Made by a program: the position numbers and the translations under genes | Shown: positions 16,985 through 26,669 of the stretch, in pieces | Layout: each line of letters starts with the position of its first letter | How positions within the stretch are numbered: the first letter of the stretch is position 1 | The notes under the pieces: model-generated | The model's database searches: none | What the model saw: the letters and a program-made list of their open reading frames with translations, nothing else | What the model was told of the DNA's origin: nothing | DNA from: Streptomyces ureilyticus | GTDB taxonomy: Bacteria; Actinomycetota; Actinomycetes; Streptomycetales; Streptomycetaceae | Length of the DNA: 59,241 nucleotides | Direction: 5' to 3' | Assembly: GCF_011045025.1 (NCBI RefSeq) | Contig: NZ_JAAKZX010000036.1 | Location: 1-59,241, forward strand

Positions 16985-18256
16985 ATGAGCAGAGCCATGC
17001 GTGCCGTGTCCGTTGCGGCGATCGCACTGAGCACCATCGCTTTAAGCGCCACTACGGCGTCGTCCGCGCCCGCACCCGCCACGGAGCGGGTCACGGTGTC
17101 GGCCACCGGTGAGCAGTCGAACGGCGGCTCTGGGGCGCCGGGCCTGAGCGCCGACGGCCGCTACGCCGCGTTCTCGTCGGAGGGTTCGAATCTGGTGCCC
17201 GGCGACACGAACGGCACGTCGGACAGTTTCCTGCGCGACCTGCGGACGGGGACGGTCGAGCGGGTCAGTGTCGCCTCGGACGGCACCCAGGGCGACGGCG
17301 ACGTGGGAGGGACGGACATCAGCGGCAACGGCCGGTACGTCATCTTCGCCTCCTCGTCGACGAACCTCGTCGACTGGCCCGGCCCGTCCGAGGCCCGGGG
17401 GACCGACGTGTACGTCCATGACCGCCGTACCGGCCGCACGGAGCGGGTGAGCACCACTCCCGACGGCGGGAGCGCCAACGCGTACGGCGGCTTCGGCATC
17501 TCGCACGACGGCCGGTACGTCGCCTTCAACGCTCCGCGCGCCCGGATGGAGGCCGGTCAGACGAGTTACCACCTCGGTGCCTACGTCGCCGACCGCCGCA
17601 CGGGCGAGGTCAAGCGGATCAGTACGCACGACAACCCGGAGTGGACGGTCTATTCCGTCCGCCTCAGCGGCAGCGGCCGCTATGTGGCGTACGACATCCG
17701 CCACCCGCGCGGGGGCCGCAGCGAACTGCGGGTCCACGATCGCGTCACGGGTACGGAGGAGCAGGCCAACGTCAACCCGTCCGGCGATCCCTCGTCCAAT
17801 CCCGTCACCGGCACGGACCTCTCGTACGACGGCCGCACCATCGCCTTCAGCAGCCTCGACGAGGGCCTGACCGACGACACCACCCCGGCCACCTCGTACG
17901 TCTTCGTGCGCGACCTGAGGACGGACACCACCCGCCGGGTCAACCACCCCGAGCAGGGTGAGCGCGCCCTGAGCTCCGTCTCCCTCAGCCCCGACGGCCG
18001 GTACGTGGCGTACGACTACTCGGTGCCGGTTTCGGACGGCGAGTACGGCGACAACGTCTTCGTGCGCGATCTGCGCACCGGGACCACCCAGCTCGCCACC
18101 GAGAGCCTCTCGGGCGGGAAGGTGACGGAGGACTACGGCGCTCCCTACGCGTTCAGCGGGAACGGCAAGCTTCTGGCCCTGGTCTCGACCTCGGCCGAGC
18201 TGGTCCCGGGCGACACGAACGGGGCGACCGACGGCTTCGTCCGCCGCCTGCGCTGA
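16985..18256 (+). CDS. Secreted TolB-like beta-propeller protein
   Basis: A 423-residue exported protein. Residues 1-28 are a Sec signal peptide (AIALSTIALSATTASSAPA). The rest consists of repeated PD40/WD40-like blades, each with a core similar to LSADGRYAAFSSEGSNLVPGD, followed by a strand like FLRDLRTGTVERVS; about six or seven copies are visible. TolB-type propellers act as protein- or ligand-binding scaffolds outside the membrane; no catalytic motif is seen. The start is ATG at 16985 with GGGGGAG upstream, and the upstream extension of the frame is rejected because the signal peptide begins here. Function is unknown. Confidence 0.85.
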   Translation: MSRAMRAVSVAAIALSTIALSATTASSAPAPATERVTVSATGEQSNGGSGAPGLSADGRYAAFSSEGSNLVPGDTNGTSDSFLRDLRTGTVERVSVASDGTQGDGDVGGTDISGNGRYVIFASSSTNLVDWPGPSEARGTDVYVHDRRTGRTERVSTTPDGGSANAYGGFGISHDGRYVAFNAPRARMEAGQTSYHLGAYVADRRTGEVKRISTHDNPEWTVYSVRLSGSGRYVAYDIRHPRGGRSELRVHDRVTGTEEQANVNPSGDPSSNPVTGTDLSYDGRTIAFSSLDEGLTDDTTPATSYVFVRDLRTDTTRRVNHPEQGERALSSVSLSPDGRYVAYDYSVPVSDGEYGDNVFVRDLRTGTTQLATESLSGGKVTEDYGAPYAFSGNGKLLALVSTSAELVPGDTNGATDGFVRRLR

Positions 18257-18291
18257 GTGACGTGACGTTCGCATACTGAGACACCCGGTGA

Positions 18292-18326
18292 GCACGGGGG
18301 CGGTCTGTGCCAGACTGCCCCCGTGC
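18292..18326 (+). terminator. Long hairpin between the propeller gene and the cimA leader
   Basis: GCACGGGGGCGGTCT (18292-18306) pairs with AGACTGCCCCCGTGC (18312-18326), a 15-bp stem with one G-U wobble and a 5-nt loop. It may terminate the propeller gene transcript. Its 3' arm also covers the GTG start of the cimA leader peptide at 18323, so it could instead affect leader translation. Confidence 0.55.
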
Positions 18327-18373
18327 TCTCGTTCGCCACGATTATTGGCAGCAGGCGCGCCGGTCCGCAGTGA
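18323..18373 (+). CDS. Isoleucine-rich leader peptide of cimA
   Basis: A 16-codon frame starts at GTG 18323 and stops at TGA 18371. It encodes MLSFATIIGSRRAGPQ, with two adjacent isoleucine codons, both ATT (18341-18346), a codon very rarely used in Streptomyces. It is followed by a pause-like hairpin and a Rho-independent terminator. The arrangement is that of a classical attenuation leader: ribosome stalling at ATT-ATT under isoleucine shortage would change folding of the downstream RNA. No clear Shine-Dalgarno is seen. Confidence 0.65.
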   Translation: MLSFATIIGSRRAGPQ

Positions 18374-18456
18374 CCGCCTCGTACGACCAGGTACGGGCGG
18401 ACACCGTCGTCCTCGACCCGCGCGCAGACCTCTCGCACCCGCGAGGGGTTTTTCTG
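18374..18456 (+). promoter_or_regulatory. Transcription attenuator of cimA
   Basis: Directly after the leader stop, 18374-18384 pairs with 18391-18400 (CCGCC..GTAC against GTACGGGCGG). A terminator follows: CCTCTCGC (18429-18436) with GCGAGGGG (18441-18448), a 4-nt loop and TTTTTCTGTTT. The terminator ends about 100 nt before the cimA start. I could not settle the exact antiterminator pairing by eye. Confidence 0.65.
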
Positions 18457-18557
18457 TTTCCCGGCCCAACCGCAGCCGGGGTCGGAGCGCGAGGGATGAT
18501 GAGGACGGTGGAGCCGGTCATTCCGGTAGACCGCATCCCACACAGGAGCCAGCAGTG

Positions 18558-20183
18558 ATGACAGACGCAACCGACGAGAATCAGGGCCCCTCCCACGTCG
18601 ACGACGACTTCCACGTCTTCGACACGACGCTGCGCGACGGTGCGCAGCGCGAGGGCATCAACCTCACCGTCGCGGACAAGCTGGCCATCGCACGGCACCT
18701 GGACGACTTCGGGGTGGGCTTCATCGAGGGCGGCTGGCCGGGCGCCAACCCGCGCGACACCGAGTTCTTCGCCCGCGCCCGGCAGGAGATCAACTTCAAG
18801 CACGCCCAGCTCGTGGCGTTCGGCGCCACCCGCCGCGCGGGCGGCAAGGCCGCCGAGGACGCCCAGGTCAACGCGCTTCTCGAGTCCGGCGCTCCGGTCA
18901 TCTGCCTGGTCGCCAAGTCCCATGACCGGCATGTCGAGCTGGCCCTGCGCACGACGCTCGACGAGAACCTGGAGATGGTCCGCGACACGGTGGCGTACCT
19001 CCGCTCCCAGGGCCGCCGGGTGTTCGTCGACTGCGAGCACTTCTTCGACGGCTACCGCGCGAACCCCGCGTACGCGAAGGCGGTCGTACGGGCGGCCTCG
19101 GAAGCGGGCGCCGACGTGGTCGTGCTCTGCGACACCAACGGCGGCATGCTGCCGGCCCAGGTCCAGGCCGTGGTCGCCACGGTCCTGGCCGACACGGGCG
19201 CCCGGCTCGGCATCCACGCCCAGGACGACACGGGGTGCGCGGTCGCCAACACCCTGGCCGCGGTGGACGCGGGCGCGACACACGTCCAGTGCACGGCGAA
19301 CGGGTACGGGGAGCGCGTCGGCAACTCCAACCTGTTCCCGGTCGTGGCCGCGCTGGAGCTGAAGTACGGCAAAAAGGTCCTCCCCGAGGGCGCGCTGTCC
19401 GAGATGACGCGCATCTCGCACGCCATCGCCGAGGTCGTGAACCTCACGCCGTCCACGCATGAGCCGTACGTAGGGGTCTCGGCCTTCGCGCACAAGGCGG
19501 GACTGCACGCCTCGGCGATCAAGGTCGACCCGGATCTGTACCAGCACATCGACCCCGAGCAGGTCGGCAACACCATGCGGATGCTGGTCTCCGACATGGC
19601 GGGCCGGGCGTCGATCGAGCTCAAGGGCAAGGAACTGGGCATCGACCTGGGCGACGACCGTGAGCTGGTGGGCCGGGTCGTGGAGCGGGTCAAGGAGCGC
19701 GAACTCCAGGGCTACACGTACGAGGCCGCCGACGCCTCCTTCGAGCTGCTGCTGCGGGCGGAGGTGGAGGGCAAGGTCCGTAAGTACTTCGAGGTGGAGT
19801 CCTGGCGGGCCATCGTCGAGGACCGCCCCGACGGCAGCCACGCCAACGAGGCCACGGTCAAGCTCTTCGCCAAGGGCGAGCGCATCGTCGCCACGGCGGA
19901 GGGGAACGGTCCGGTGAACGCGCTGGACAAGACCCTGCGCGTGGCCCTGGAGAAGATCTACCCCCAGCTGGCCAAGCTGGACCTGGTCGACTACAAGGTC
20001 CGCATCCTGGAGGGCAAGCACGGCACGTCCTCCACGACGCGGGTCCTCATCTCCACGTCGGACGGCGCGGGGGAGTGGTCGACGGTGGGCGTGGCGGACA
20101 ACGTGATCGCCGCGTCGTGGCAGGCCCTGGAGGACGCGTACACGTACGGGCTGCTGCGGGCGGGGGTCGAGCCCGCGCAGTGA
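18558..20183 (+). CDS. cimA: (R)-citramalate synthase family protein
   Basis: A 541-residue Claisen-condensing enzyme of the LeuA/CimA family. The N-terminal TIM barrel starts with FDTTLRDGAQREGINLTVADKL and includes the HAQDDTGCAVANTLAAVDAGATHVQ metal-binding strand. The C-terminal regulatory LeuA dimer domain spans about residues 415-540. Length and the FIEGGWPGANPRD motif fit the citramalate-synthase group (TIGR00977 type), which condenses pyruvate and acetyl-CoA toward 2-oxobutyrate for isoleucine. The isoleucine codons in its leader peptide agree with that role rather than leucine synthesis. ATG at 18558 is chosen with AGGAG upstream; a GTG one codon earlier is possible. Confidence 0.88.
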   Translation: MTDATDENQGPSHVDDDFHVFDTTLRDGAQREGINLTVADKLAIARHLDDFGVGFIEGGWPGANPRDTEFFARARQEINFKHAQLVAFGATRRAGGKAAEDAQVNALLESGAPVICLVAKSHDRHVELALRTTLDENLEMVRDTVAYLRSQGRRVFVDCEHFFDGYRANPAYAKAVVRAASEAGADVVVLCDTNGGMLPAQVQAVVATVLADTGARLGIHAQDDTGCAVANTLAAVDAGATHVQCTANGYGERVGNSNLFPVVAALELKYGKKVLPEGALSEMTRISHAIAEVVNLTPSTHEPYVGVSAFAHKAGLHASAIKVDPDLYQHIDPEQVGNTMRMLVSDMAGRASIELKGKELGIDLGDDRELVGRVVERVKERELQGYTYEAADASFELLLRAEVEGKVRKYFEVESWRAIVEDRPDGSHANEATVKLFAKGERIVATAEGNGPVNALDKTLRVALEKIYPQLAKLDLVDYKVRILEGKHGTSSTTRVLISTSDGAGEWSTVGVADNVIAASWQALEDAYTYGLLRAGVEPAQ

Positions 20184-20368
20184 CGCGCGAGGAGGCGGAA
20201 CGGGCTCGGGCGTGAGCGTGGGTGGGAGGAGCCTGCGTGGGAGCGGTTCCGCATGACCTCTTGACGGGTTTCTGGGACACCACTTGACTCTCGTTCTGCT
20301 GCCCAAATGACTAAGCCAGTACGAGAGTTGACCACCCCGCGTCCCGATGCCCGGCCGAAGGGAAAGTC

Positions 20369-22516
20369 ATGCGCAGAGCCGCCCTGCTCGTCTCCGCCTC
20401 GCTCCTCGCGGGCCTGCTGCCGTTAGCCTCGTCGGCGGCCGCCGACGACGAGGCGCCGCCGCGGGTCAGCAAAGACGCCCCCTATCTCAACGCCAAGCTG
20501 CCGATCGAGAAGCGCGTCGCGGACCTCCTCCCCCGGATGACCCTGGAGGAGAAGGTCGGCCAGATGACCCAGGCCGAACGCGGCGCCGTCACCGACCAGA
20601 GCGACATCGCCACGTACGGCCTCGGCTCGATCCTCTCGGGCGGCGGCTCCACGCCCACGCCGAACACCCCCGAGGCCTGGGCCGAGATGATCAACTCTTT
20701 CCAGCGCACCGCCCTGTCCACCAGACTGGGGATCCCGCTGATCTACGGCGTCGACGCCGTACACGGCCACAACAACCTCGCCGGCGCCACGATCATGCCG
20801 CACAACATTGGCCTCGGCTCGTCGCGGGAACCCCAACTCGCGTATGAGGCGGCCAAGGTGACCGCGGCCGAGACACGCGCCACCGGCATCCCGTGGGACT
20901 TCGCGCCGTGTCTGTGCGTGACCCGCGACGACCGTTGGGGCAGGGCGTACGAGTCCTTCGGCGAGGACCCGGGCCTGGTCGAGTCCATGGCGACGGTCAT
21001 CCAGGGCCTCCAAGGAGCGCCCAGCGGCAAGGACCTGAAGCGGAACGACAAGGTCCTCGCCAGCGCCAAGCACTTCGTCGGAGACGGCGGCACGGAATAC
21101 GGCTCGTCCACGACCGGCACGTACACCATCGACCAGGGCGTCACCAAGGTCACCAGGAAGGAACTGGAGGCCGTCCACCTGTCCCCGTACCAGGATGCCG
21201 TGGACCGCGGTGTCGGCACGGTCATGCCGTCGTTCTCCTCGCTCGACATCGTCGGCGACGGCAAGGGCGCGGTGAAGATGCACGCCCGCGCGGACATGAT
21301 CAACGGCGTCCTCAAGGACCGTATGGGCTTCGACGGCTTCGTGATCAGCGACTGGGAGGCGATCAACCAGCTCCCCGGGGACTACGCGAGCGACGTCCGC
21401 ACGTCCGTCAATGCGGGCCTCGACATGATCATGGTCCCGAACGCCTACAAGGACTTCCACCAGACGCTGCTGGACGAGGCGAAGGCGGGCCGCGTCAGCG
21501 AGAAGCGGATCGACGACGCCGTCTCGCGCATCCTGACGCAGAAGTTCAAGCTCGGGCTCTTCGAGAATCCGTACGCCGACACCAGCGGGGCATCGAAGAT
21601 CGGCTCGCCCGGACACCGGGCCGTGGCGCGTGAGGCGGCGGCCAAGTCGCAGGTGCTGCTGAAGAACGCGGGTGGCGTGCTGCCGCTGAAGAAGTCGCAG
21701 AAGGTGTACGTCGCCGGGTCCAACGCCGACGACATCGGCGACCAGTCCGGCGGCTGGACCATCAGCTGGCAGGGCTCGTCCGGTGACATCACGCAGGGGA
21801 CGACGATCCTGGAGGGCATGCGGAAGGCCGCTCCGGGCTCCACGATCACGTACTCCAAGGAGGCCGCCGCCCCCACCTCCGGCCATGACGTCGGAGTGGT
21901 CGTCGTCGGCGAGACCCCGTACGCCGAGGGCATGGGCGATGTCGGCAACGGCCACGACATGGTGCTCAGCGCCGCCGACCAGGCCGCCGTGGACAAGGTG
22001 TGCGGCGCCATGAAGTGCGCGGTTCTGATCGTCTCCGGCCGTACGCAGCTCATCGGCGACCGGCTCGGCGACATCGACGCGCTGGTCGCGTCCTGGCTGC
22101 CGGGCACGGAGGGCGACGGCGTCGTCGACGTGCTCTACGGGAAGCGGGACTTCACCGGGCAGCTGCCCGTCACCTGGCCGAAGTCGGAGGCACAGCTGCC
22201 GATCAACGTCGGGGACGCGGCGTACGACCCGCAGTTCCCGTACGGATGGGGCCTGACGACGCTGAAGAAGGCGCCCGGCGGCGGTGCCGCGACCCTGAAG
22301 GGCCTCGCCGTCGCGGCGGCCGTGGCCGAGCGGACCGGGTCCGAGAAGGCGGGCCGCGCGATCGTCACCAAGGCGCGGCTGCTCGTGCAGCAGAAGATCG
22401 GCTCCGGGATCACGCAGACGGTCGCGAAGCCGTTCGCTGAGGCCGACCGGCTGCTGCTGACCGGGCGGTACGGGCAGGCGGTGGCGAAGCTGACGGCGGC
22501 GTACCGGGCCGCGTGA
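20369..22516 (+). CDS. Secreted GH3 beta-glucosidase
   Basis: A 715-residue exported glycoside hydrolase family 3 enzyme. Residues 1-25 are a signal peptide ending SSAAAD. The TIM barrel carries the KHF motif at residues 234-236 and the nucleophile Asp328 in FDGFVISDWEAI; the second alpha/beta domain (about 420-620) follows with ATLLKNAGGVLPL-like sequence. The last ~90 residues are an unusual helical Ala/Lys-rich extension beyond the domain 2 core. It likely releases glucose from cello- or other beta-linked oligosaccharides outside the cell. Two LacI-like half sites (GGGAGC/GGTTCC) at about 20240-20251 upstream hint at sugar control. Confidence 0.92.
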   Translation: MRRAALLVSASLLAGLLPLASSAAADDEAPPRVSKDAPYLNAKLPIEKRVADLLPRMTLEEKVGQMTQAERGAVTDQSDIATYGLGSILSGGGSTPTPNTPEAWAEMINSFQRTALSTRLGIPLIYGVDAVHGHNNLAGATIMPHNIGLGSSREPQLAYEAAKVTAAETRATGIPWDFAPCLCVTRDDRWGRAYESFGEDPGLVESMATVIQGLQGAPSGKDLKRNDKVLASAKHFVGDGGTEYGSSTTGTYTIDQGVTKVTRKELEAVHLSPYQDAVDRGVGTVMPSFSSLDIVGDGKGAVKMHARADMINGVLKDRMGFDGFVISDWEAINQLPGDYASDVRTSVNAGLDMIMVPNAYKDFHQTLLDEAKAGRVSEKRIDDAVSRILTQKFKLGLFENPYADTSGASKIGSPGHRAVAREAAAKSQVLLKNAGGVLPLKKSQKVYVAGSNADDIGDQSGGWTISWQGSSGDITQGTTILEGMRKAAPGSTITYSKEAAAPTSGHDVGVVVVGETPYAEGMGDVGNGHDMVLSAADQAAVDKVCGAMKCAVLIVSGRTQLIGDRLGDIDALVASWLPGTEGDGVVDVLYGKRDFTGQLPVTWPKSEAQLPINVGDAAYDPQFPYGWGLTTLKKAPGGGAATLKGLAVAAAVAERTGSEKAGRAIVTKARLLVQQKIGSGITQTVAKPFAEADRLLLTGRYGQAVAKLTAAYRAA

Positions 22517-22539
22517 CGGCGCGGCGGCGTGACACAGGG

Positions 22540-22570
22540 GGACGGTGCGTGCGCCCGGCGTGCACCGTCC
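22540..22570 (+). terminator. Hairpin after the GH3 gene
   Basis: GGACGGTGC (22540-22548) and GCACCGTCC (22562-22570) form a perfect 9-bp stem with a 13-nt loop, 24 nt after the GH3 stop and 37 nt before the next start. A terminator is likely; no U-tract follows. Confidence 0.5.
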
Positions 22571-22607
22571 ACTCCACTTTGCGCCGCACAGGAGTAGCTT
22601 CGAAGGT

Positions 22608-23936
22608 ATGAAGGCCGCACTGAACCGTGGACTGACCGTACTGGTGATCGCGTTCGCGGCCTTGGCGGTGCTCTCCGTCGGGGCTACGCGCGCCCATGCC
22701 GCCACGGACGTGTCGACGGTCGCGGAGGCTCTGAAGGAGAGCCCCGTGTACGTCGACCCGTCCATGTCCGGGCAACTGTCGAAGACCGACGCCGACGCCC
22801 TGGCCAGGGAGATCGAGGACGCCGACAAGCCGGTCTTCGTCGCGGTGCTCCCGGCCGACTTCCCGAAGCAGGACCTTTTCCAGAACCTGCGCACGGCGAC
22901 CGGTGTCACGGGCCTGTACGCGATCCGGCTCGGTGACGAGTTCAACGCGAGGGCCGACTCCGTCGTCCTGCCGGAGAACGGCGTGCAGAACCTCGTCACC
23001 AGTGTCCGGGGCCAGGACACCGAGACCCAGCTCGACAACTTCACCGACCGCGCCCTCGCCAACGTCGGCGGCTCCGCCCCCAGCAGCTGGACCGACGGCG
23101 GCAGCGCTGACCCGACCGGCGTACTGATCGGAACCGGCGTCGTCCTCGCGGCCGGTGGTGCGGGCGCCTACACGCTCGTACGCCGCAACCGCCGCATGAA
23201 GGAAGAGGAGCGGCAGGCCGCGCTCGAGAAGCTCCGCGTGGTCGTCGACGAGGACATCACCGCGTTCGGCGAGGAGCTCGACCGGCTGGACTTCCACCCC
23301 GCCGAGAAGGGCGCGGACGACGCGATGCGCGCCGACTACGAGCGCGCCCTCGACGCGTACGAAGAGGCGAAGTCGTTCATGGCCTCGGCCCAGCGCCCCG
23401 AGGAAGTGCGCGCGGTCACCCAGGCCCTGGAGGACGGCCGCTTCTCGCTCGCCGTGCTCGGCGCACGCCGCGAGGGCCGCCCGCCGCCCCCGCGCCGCTC
23501 CCCCTGCTTCTTCGACCCGCGCCACGGCCCGTCGGTCGTCGACACGACCTGGACTCCCGACGGTGGCACACCCCGCGACGTCCCGGTCTGCGCCGCCGAC
23601 CGCACCCGCCTGGCCGAAGGCCGCGACCCCGCCGTCCGCGAGGTCGACACCGACACCGGCCGCCGCCCCTACTGGGAGGCGGGCCCGGCCTACGGCCCCT
23701 GGGCCGGCGGCTACTTCGGCGGCGGCATCCTCCCCGGCCTCCTCATCGGCACATTGCTCGGCTCGATGATGGCCAGCCCGTCCTACGCGGCCACCTACGG
23801 CTCCGGCTACGGCGACTTCGGAGGCGGCGGCTACGAGGGCGGCGACGTCTCCGGCGCGGACTTCTCCTCCGGTGACTTCGGAGGCGGGTTCGGCGACGGT
23901 GGCTTTGGTGGGGGTGACTTCGGGGGCGGCTTCTGA
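22608..23936 (+). CDS. TPM-domain-like secreted/membrane protein with Gly-rich tail
   Basis: A 442-residue envelope protein. A signal peptide (about 1-30, ending ARAHAA) precedes an extracytoplasmic domain resembling the TPM (Psb32/MOLO1) fold, with KPVFVAVLPADF and the VTGLYAIRLGDEF segment. A single transmembrane helix (about 165-190, GVLIGTGVVLAAGGAGAYTLV) leads to a charged helical cytoplasmic region and a final Gly/Phe/Asp-rich tail (GDFGGGGYEGGD and similar). The tail resembles the glycine-rich ends of other TPM proteins. The start is ATG at 22608. Function is not known. Confidence 0.75.
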   Translation: MKAALNRGLTVLVIAFAALAVLSVGATRAHAATDVSTVAEALKESPVYVDPSMSGQLSKTDADALAREIEDADKPVFVAVLPADFPKQDLFQNLRTATGVTGLYAIRLGDEFNARADSVVLPENGVQNLVTSVRGQDTETQLDNFTDRALANVGGSAPSSWTDGGSADPTGVLIGTGVVLAAGGAGAYTLVRRNRRMKEEERQAALEKLRVVVDEDITAFGEELDRLDFHPAEKGADDAMRADYERALDAYEEAKSFMASAQRPEEVRAVTQALEDGRFSLAVLGARREGRPPPPRRSPCFFDPRHGPSVVDTTWTPDGGTPRDVPVCAADRTRLAEGRDPAVREVDTDTGRRPYWEAGPAYGPWAGGYFGGGILPGLLIGTLLGSMMASPSYAATYGSGYGDFGGGGYEGGDVSGADFSSGDFGGGFGDGGFGGGDFGGGF

Positions 23937-23970
23937 GGCGTCCCGTAATCCCGTAAGGGGCAAGGGAAAC

Positions 23971-23997
23971 GGGTCCGGCGCGGAGAGCGCCGGACCC
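23971..23997 (+). terminator. Terminator after the TPM-like gene
   Basis: GGGTCCGGCGC (23971-23981) and GCGCCGGACCC (23987-23997) form a perfect 11-bp stem with a 5-nt loop, 34 nt after the stop. Confidence 0.7.
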
Positions 23998-24006
23998 GCA
24001 TGCGTC

Positions 24007-24116
24007 CGTACGAGGCGAGTGTCGGCCGTACGAGGCCTAAGCCGGCCCCTTCGGTCGTACGAGGCGAATGTCGGCAGTACGAGGCTTACGCCGGGCGTTC
24101 GCTCGTACGAGGCTGA
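24007..24116. repeat. Tandem ~49-bp repeat built on CGTACGAGGC
   Basis: The 10-mer CGTACGAGGC (once AGTACGAGGC) occurs at 24007, 24027, 24056, 24076 and 24104. The start-to-start intervals are 20, 29, 20 and 28, so the higher-order unit is about 49 bp, present in two copies plus a partial third. It lies between the ends of two convergent genes, outside the terminator stem. Confidence 0.75.
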
Positions 24117-24122
24117 CTCACG

Positions 24123-25178
<1,056 letters not shown>

Positions 25179-25203
<25 letters not shown>

Positions 25204-25415
25204 GTGAGCGTGGCGAGTTCGCCCAGGACTCGGGCCGCCGGCGCCGGGTCGACCAGCCACTTCAGGTGACTGCCCTCGAGAGTGCGGACGTCGTACGGGT
25301 TGTCCGGCGTCAGCTCGTTGCCCTCGCGGATCAGCCGGTCCTGCATGGCGAGCGGCATGCTCGCGTCGTCGGCGACGCACCCGTACTCGGTGGTGCCCGC
25401 TGCGTCGAACAACAC
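25179..25415 (-). pseudogene. C-terminal fragment of an unidentified protein (possible alpha/beta hydrolase)
   Basis: A 78-residue open frame begins within the flank of the TnpB element. Sequence such as LFDAAGTTEYGCVADD and ...RTLEGSHLKWLVDPAPAARVLGEL has the character of the last quarter of an alpha/beta hydrolase, with the SHLKW histidine as possible catalytic residue. The N-terminal part is not present on the other side of the element. The frame ends out of phase over the DUF397 remnant. I read it as a truncated gene left by insertion and deletion. Confidence 0.45.
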
Positions 25416-25520
25416 GTAAGTCCACTACCCGGGGCTGACGTCCCGGGCTTGCTGCTCGGGTCATCACTGGCGGTGATGAGGCCCGGCTGCGTCCAGCTCT
25501 CACGCGATGAGGGTGAGAGC
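25416..25520 (-). ncRNA. Possible omega RNA (TnpB guide RNA) 3' end
   Basis: In TnpB elements the guide RNA overlaps the end of tnpB and runs to the right end of the element, its guide being the flanking DNA. Here two strong hairpins lie just past the stop: TCATCAC/GTGATGA (25461-25479) and CCCGGG/CCCGGG (25428-25447). The predicted guide would be the minus-strand sequence from about 25415 downward (starting TTGTTCGACGCAGC). Boundaries are inferred. Confidence 0.4.
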
Positions 25521-26669
25521 AGGGGCCTGTGATTCGGCCCCGCGGACCCACGCCATCCAGCCGCGATCGGCGATGTTGTGGGACGCGTTCAGGTCGGCGT
25601 GCTCAACGAAGCCGCAGGACCTGCAAGTGAAGACGGCCTGAGAGGGCCGGTTGCGTTTGTCGACGTGGTGGCACCGGGAGCATTCCCGGCTGGTGTTCGC
25701 CGGGTTGACGTGCACCAGCGGGACGCCGGCGCGCTGGGCCTTGTAGGCGATGAAGGTGCCGAGCTGGCGGAAGGACCAGGAGTGCAGCGTGACGCGTTGG
25801 GGCTTGCGTAGCCGTGCCCGCTCGCGGATGCCCGTGAGGTCTTCCAGGGCGATCCCTTGTGCGGTGCGTTCAGCCTCCGCCACGATGCTCTTGCTGATCT
25901 TGTGGTTGATGTCCCGGGCCCGGCGTGCTTCCTTGCCCGCGTGCTTCCTCGCCCGCCGCTTGGCGGACTTGGTGTTCTTCTTCTGCAGCTTGGAGCGCAG
26001 TTTGCGGTCCGCCTCGCGGCGCCGGTTCATGCGTCGTCCGCAGTGGCGTGTGCCGGTGGAGGTGGAGGCGATGTTCACGATCCCCAGGTCCACGCCGAGG
26101 AACCCCGCCGGGTGGGTGTTCGCCCTGGCCTCGGGAATGTCGCAGGTCGCGATCAGATACCACTGGCCGTCTCGGCGCAGCAGGTCCGACTCGCCCTTGC
26201 GGTGTGCGGCCAGGACGGCGAGCTGGTCGTCCTGGCCGGTGAAGGCGAGGTTCTTCATGCGGCCGGTCGTGGTCCAGATCGACACCGTGCGCTCGGGTAT
26301 CTGCCAGGACAGGCAGCGGTCGTCGTAGGGCTGGGCCGCGTCCTTGCGGAAGGTGATCGGTTTGCCGGTGGCCTTGGTGTGCCGCTTCGAGCCGGGCTTG
26401 CCGAGGTTCCCGGCCTTCAGGTTCGCCTTCAGCGTGGTGTAGGCGTCGGCGACCTTGCGCAGCACGTGCAGGGCGGGCTGCGCGGACAGACCCCGCGCCT
26501 TCAGCTCGCCGTAGGCCATCGCCTGCAGCCGGGCCCGGGAGGTCACCTGGTGCTCGTACGCCTGGGCGGACAGCCGGTTGGCCGCCTCGTTACAGGTGTG
26601 CAGGGTCGCCTCAAGTGCCGACGCCTGCTCGGGCGTCGGCAGCAGCTTCACCTGCACCACCAGCTTCAC
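25500..26669 (-). CDS. tnpB: TnpB RNA-guided endonuclease (OrfB)
   Basis: A 389-residue TnpB. The RuvC-like triad is complete: Asp194 in GVDLGIVNIAS, Glu276 in ALEDLTGI and Asp359 in HADLNASHNIA. A zinc ribbon with Cys330, Cys333, Cys349 and Cys352 lies between the last two, in family order. The N-terminal half has the wedge and REC-like parts. TnpB uses an omega RNA guide to cut double-stranded DNA matching its donor site, which favours retention of the element. The start is GTG at 26669 (KLVVQVKLLPTPEQ); the longer upstream frame is not family-like. It appears intact and functional. Confidence 0.92.
   Translation of the reverse strand: MKLVVQVKLLPTPEQASALEATLHTCNEAANRLSAQAYEHQVTSRARLQAMAYGELKARGLSAQPALHVLRKVADAYTTLKANLKAGNLGKPGSKRHTKATGKPITFRKDAAQPYDDRCLSWQIPERTVSIWTTTGRMKNLAFTGQDDQLAVLAAHRKGESDLLRRDGQWYLIATCDIPEARANTHPAGFLGVDLGIVNIASTSTGTRHCGRRMNRRREADRKLRSKLQKKNTKSAKRRARKHAGKEARRARDINHKISKSIVAEAERTAQGIALEDLTGIRERARLRKPQRVTLHSWSFRQLGTFIAYKAQRAGVPLVHVNPANTSRECSRCHHVDKRNRPSQAVFTCRSCGFVEHADLNASHNIADRGWMAWVRGAESQAPALTLIA

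Noticed and set aside
20423..23062. 879-codon minus-strand open frame
   Set aside because: Antisense to the GH3 and TPM-like genes, both of which have clear motifs and signal peptides.
24007..24116. Possible CRISPR array
   Set aside because: The repeated unit is only 10 bp, spacings alternate 20/29 and the intervening sequences are themselves related; it is a nested tandem repeat.
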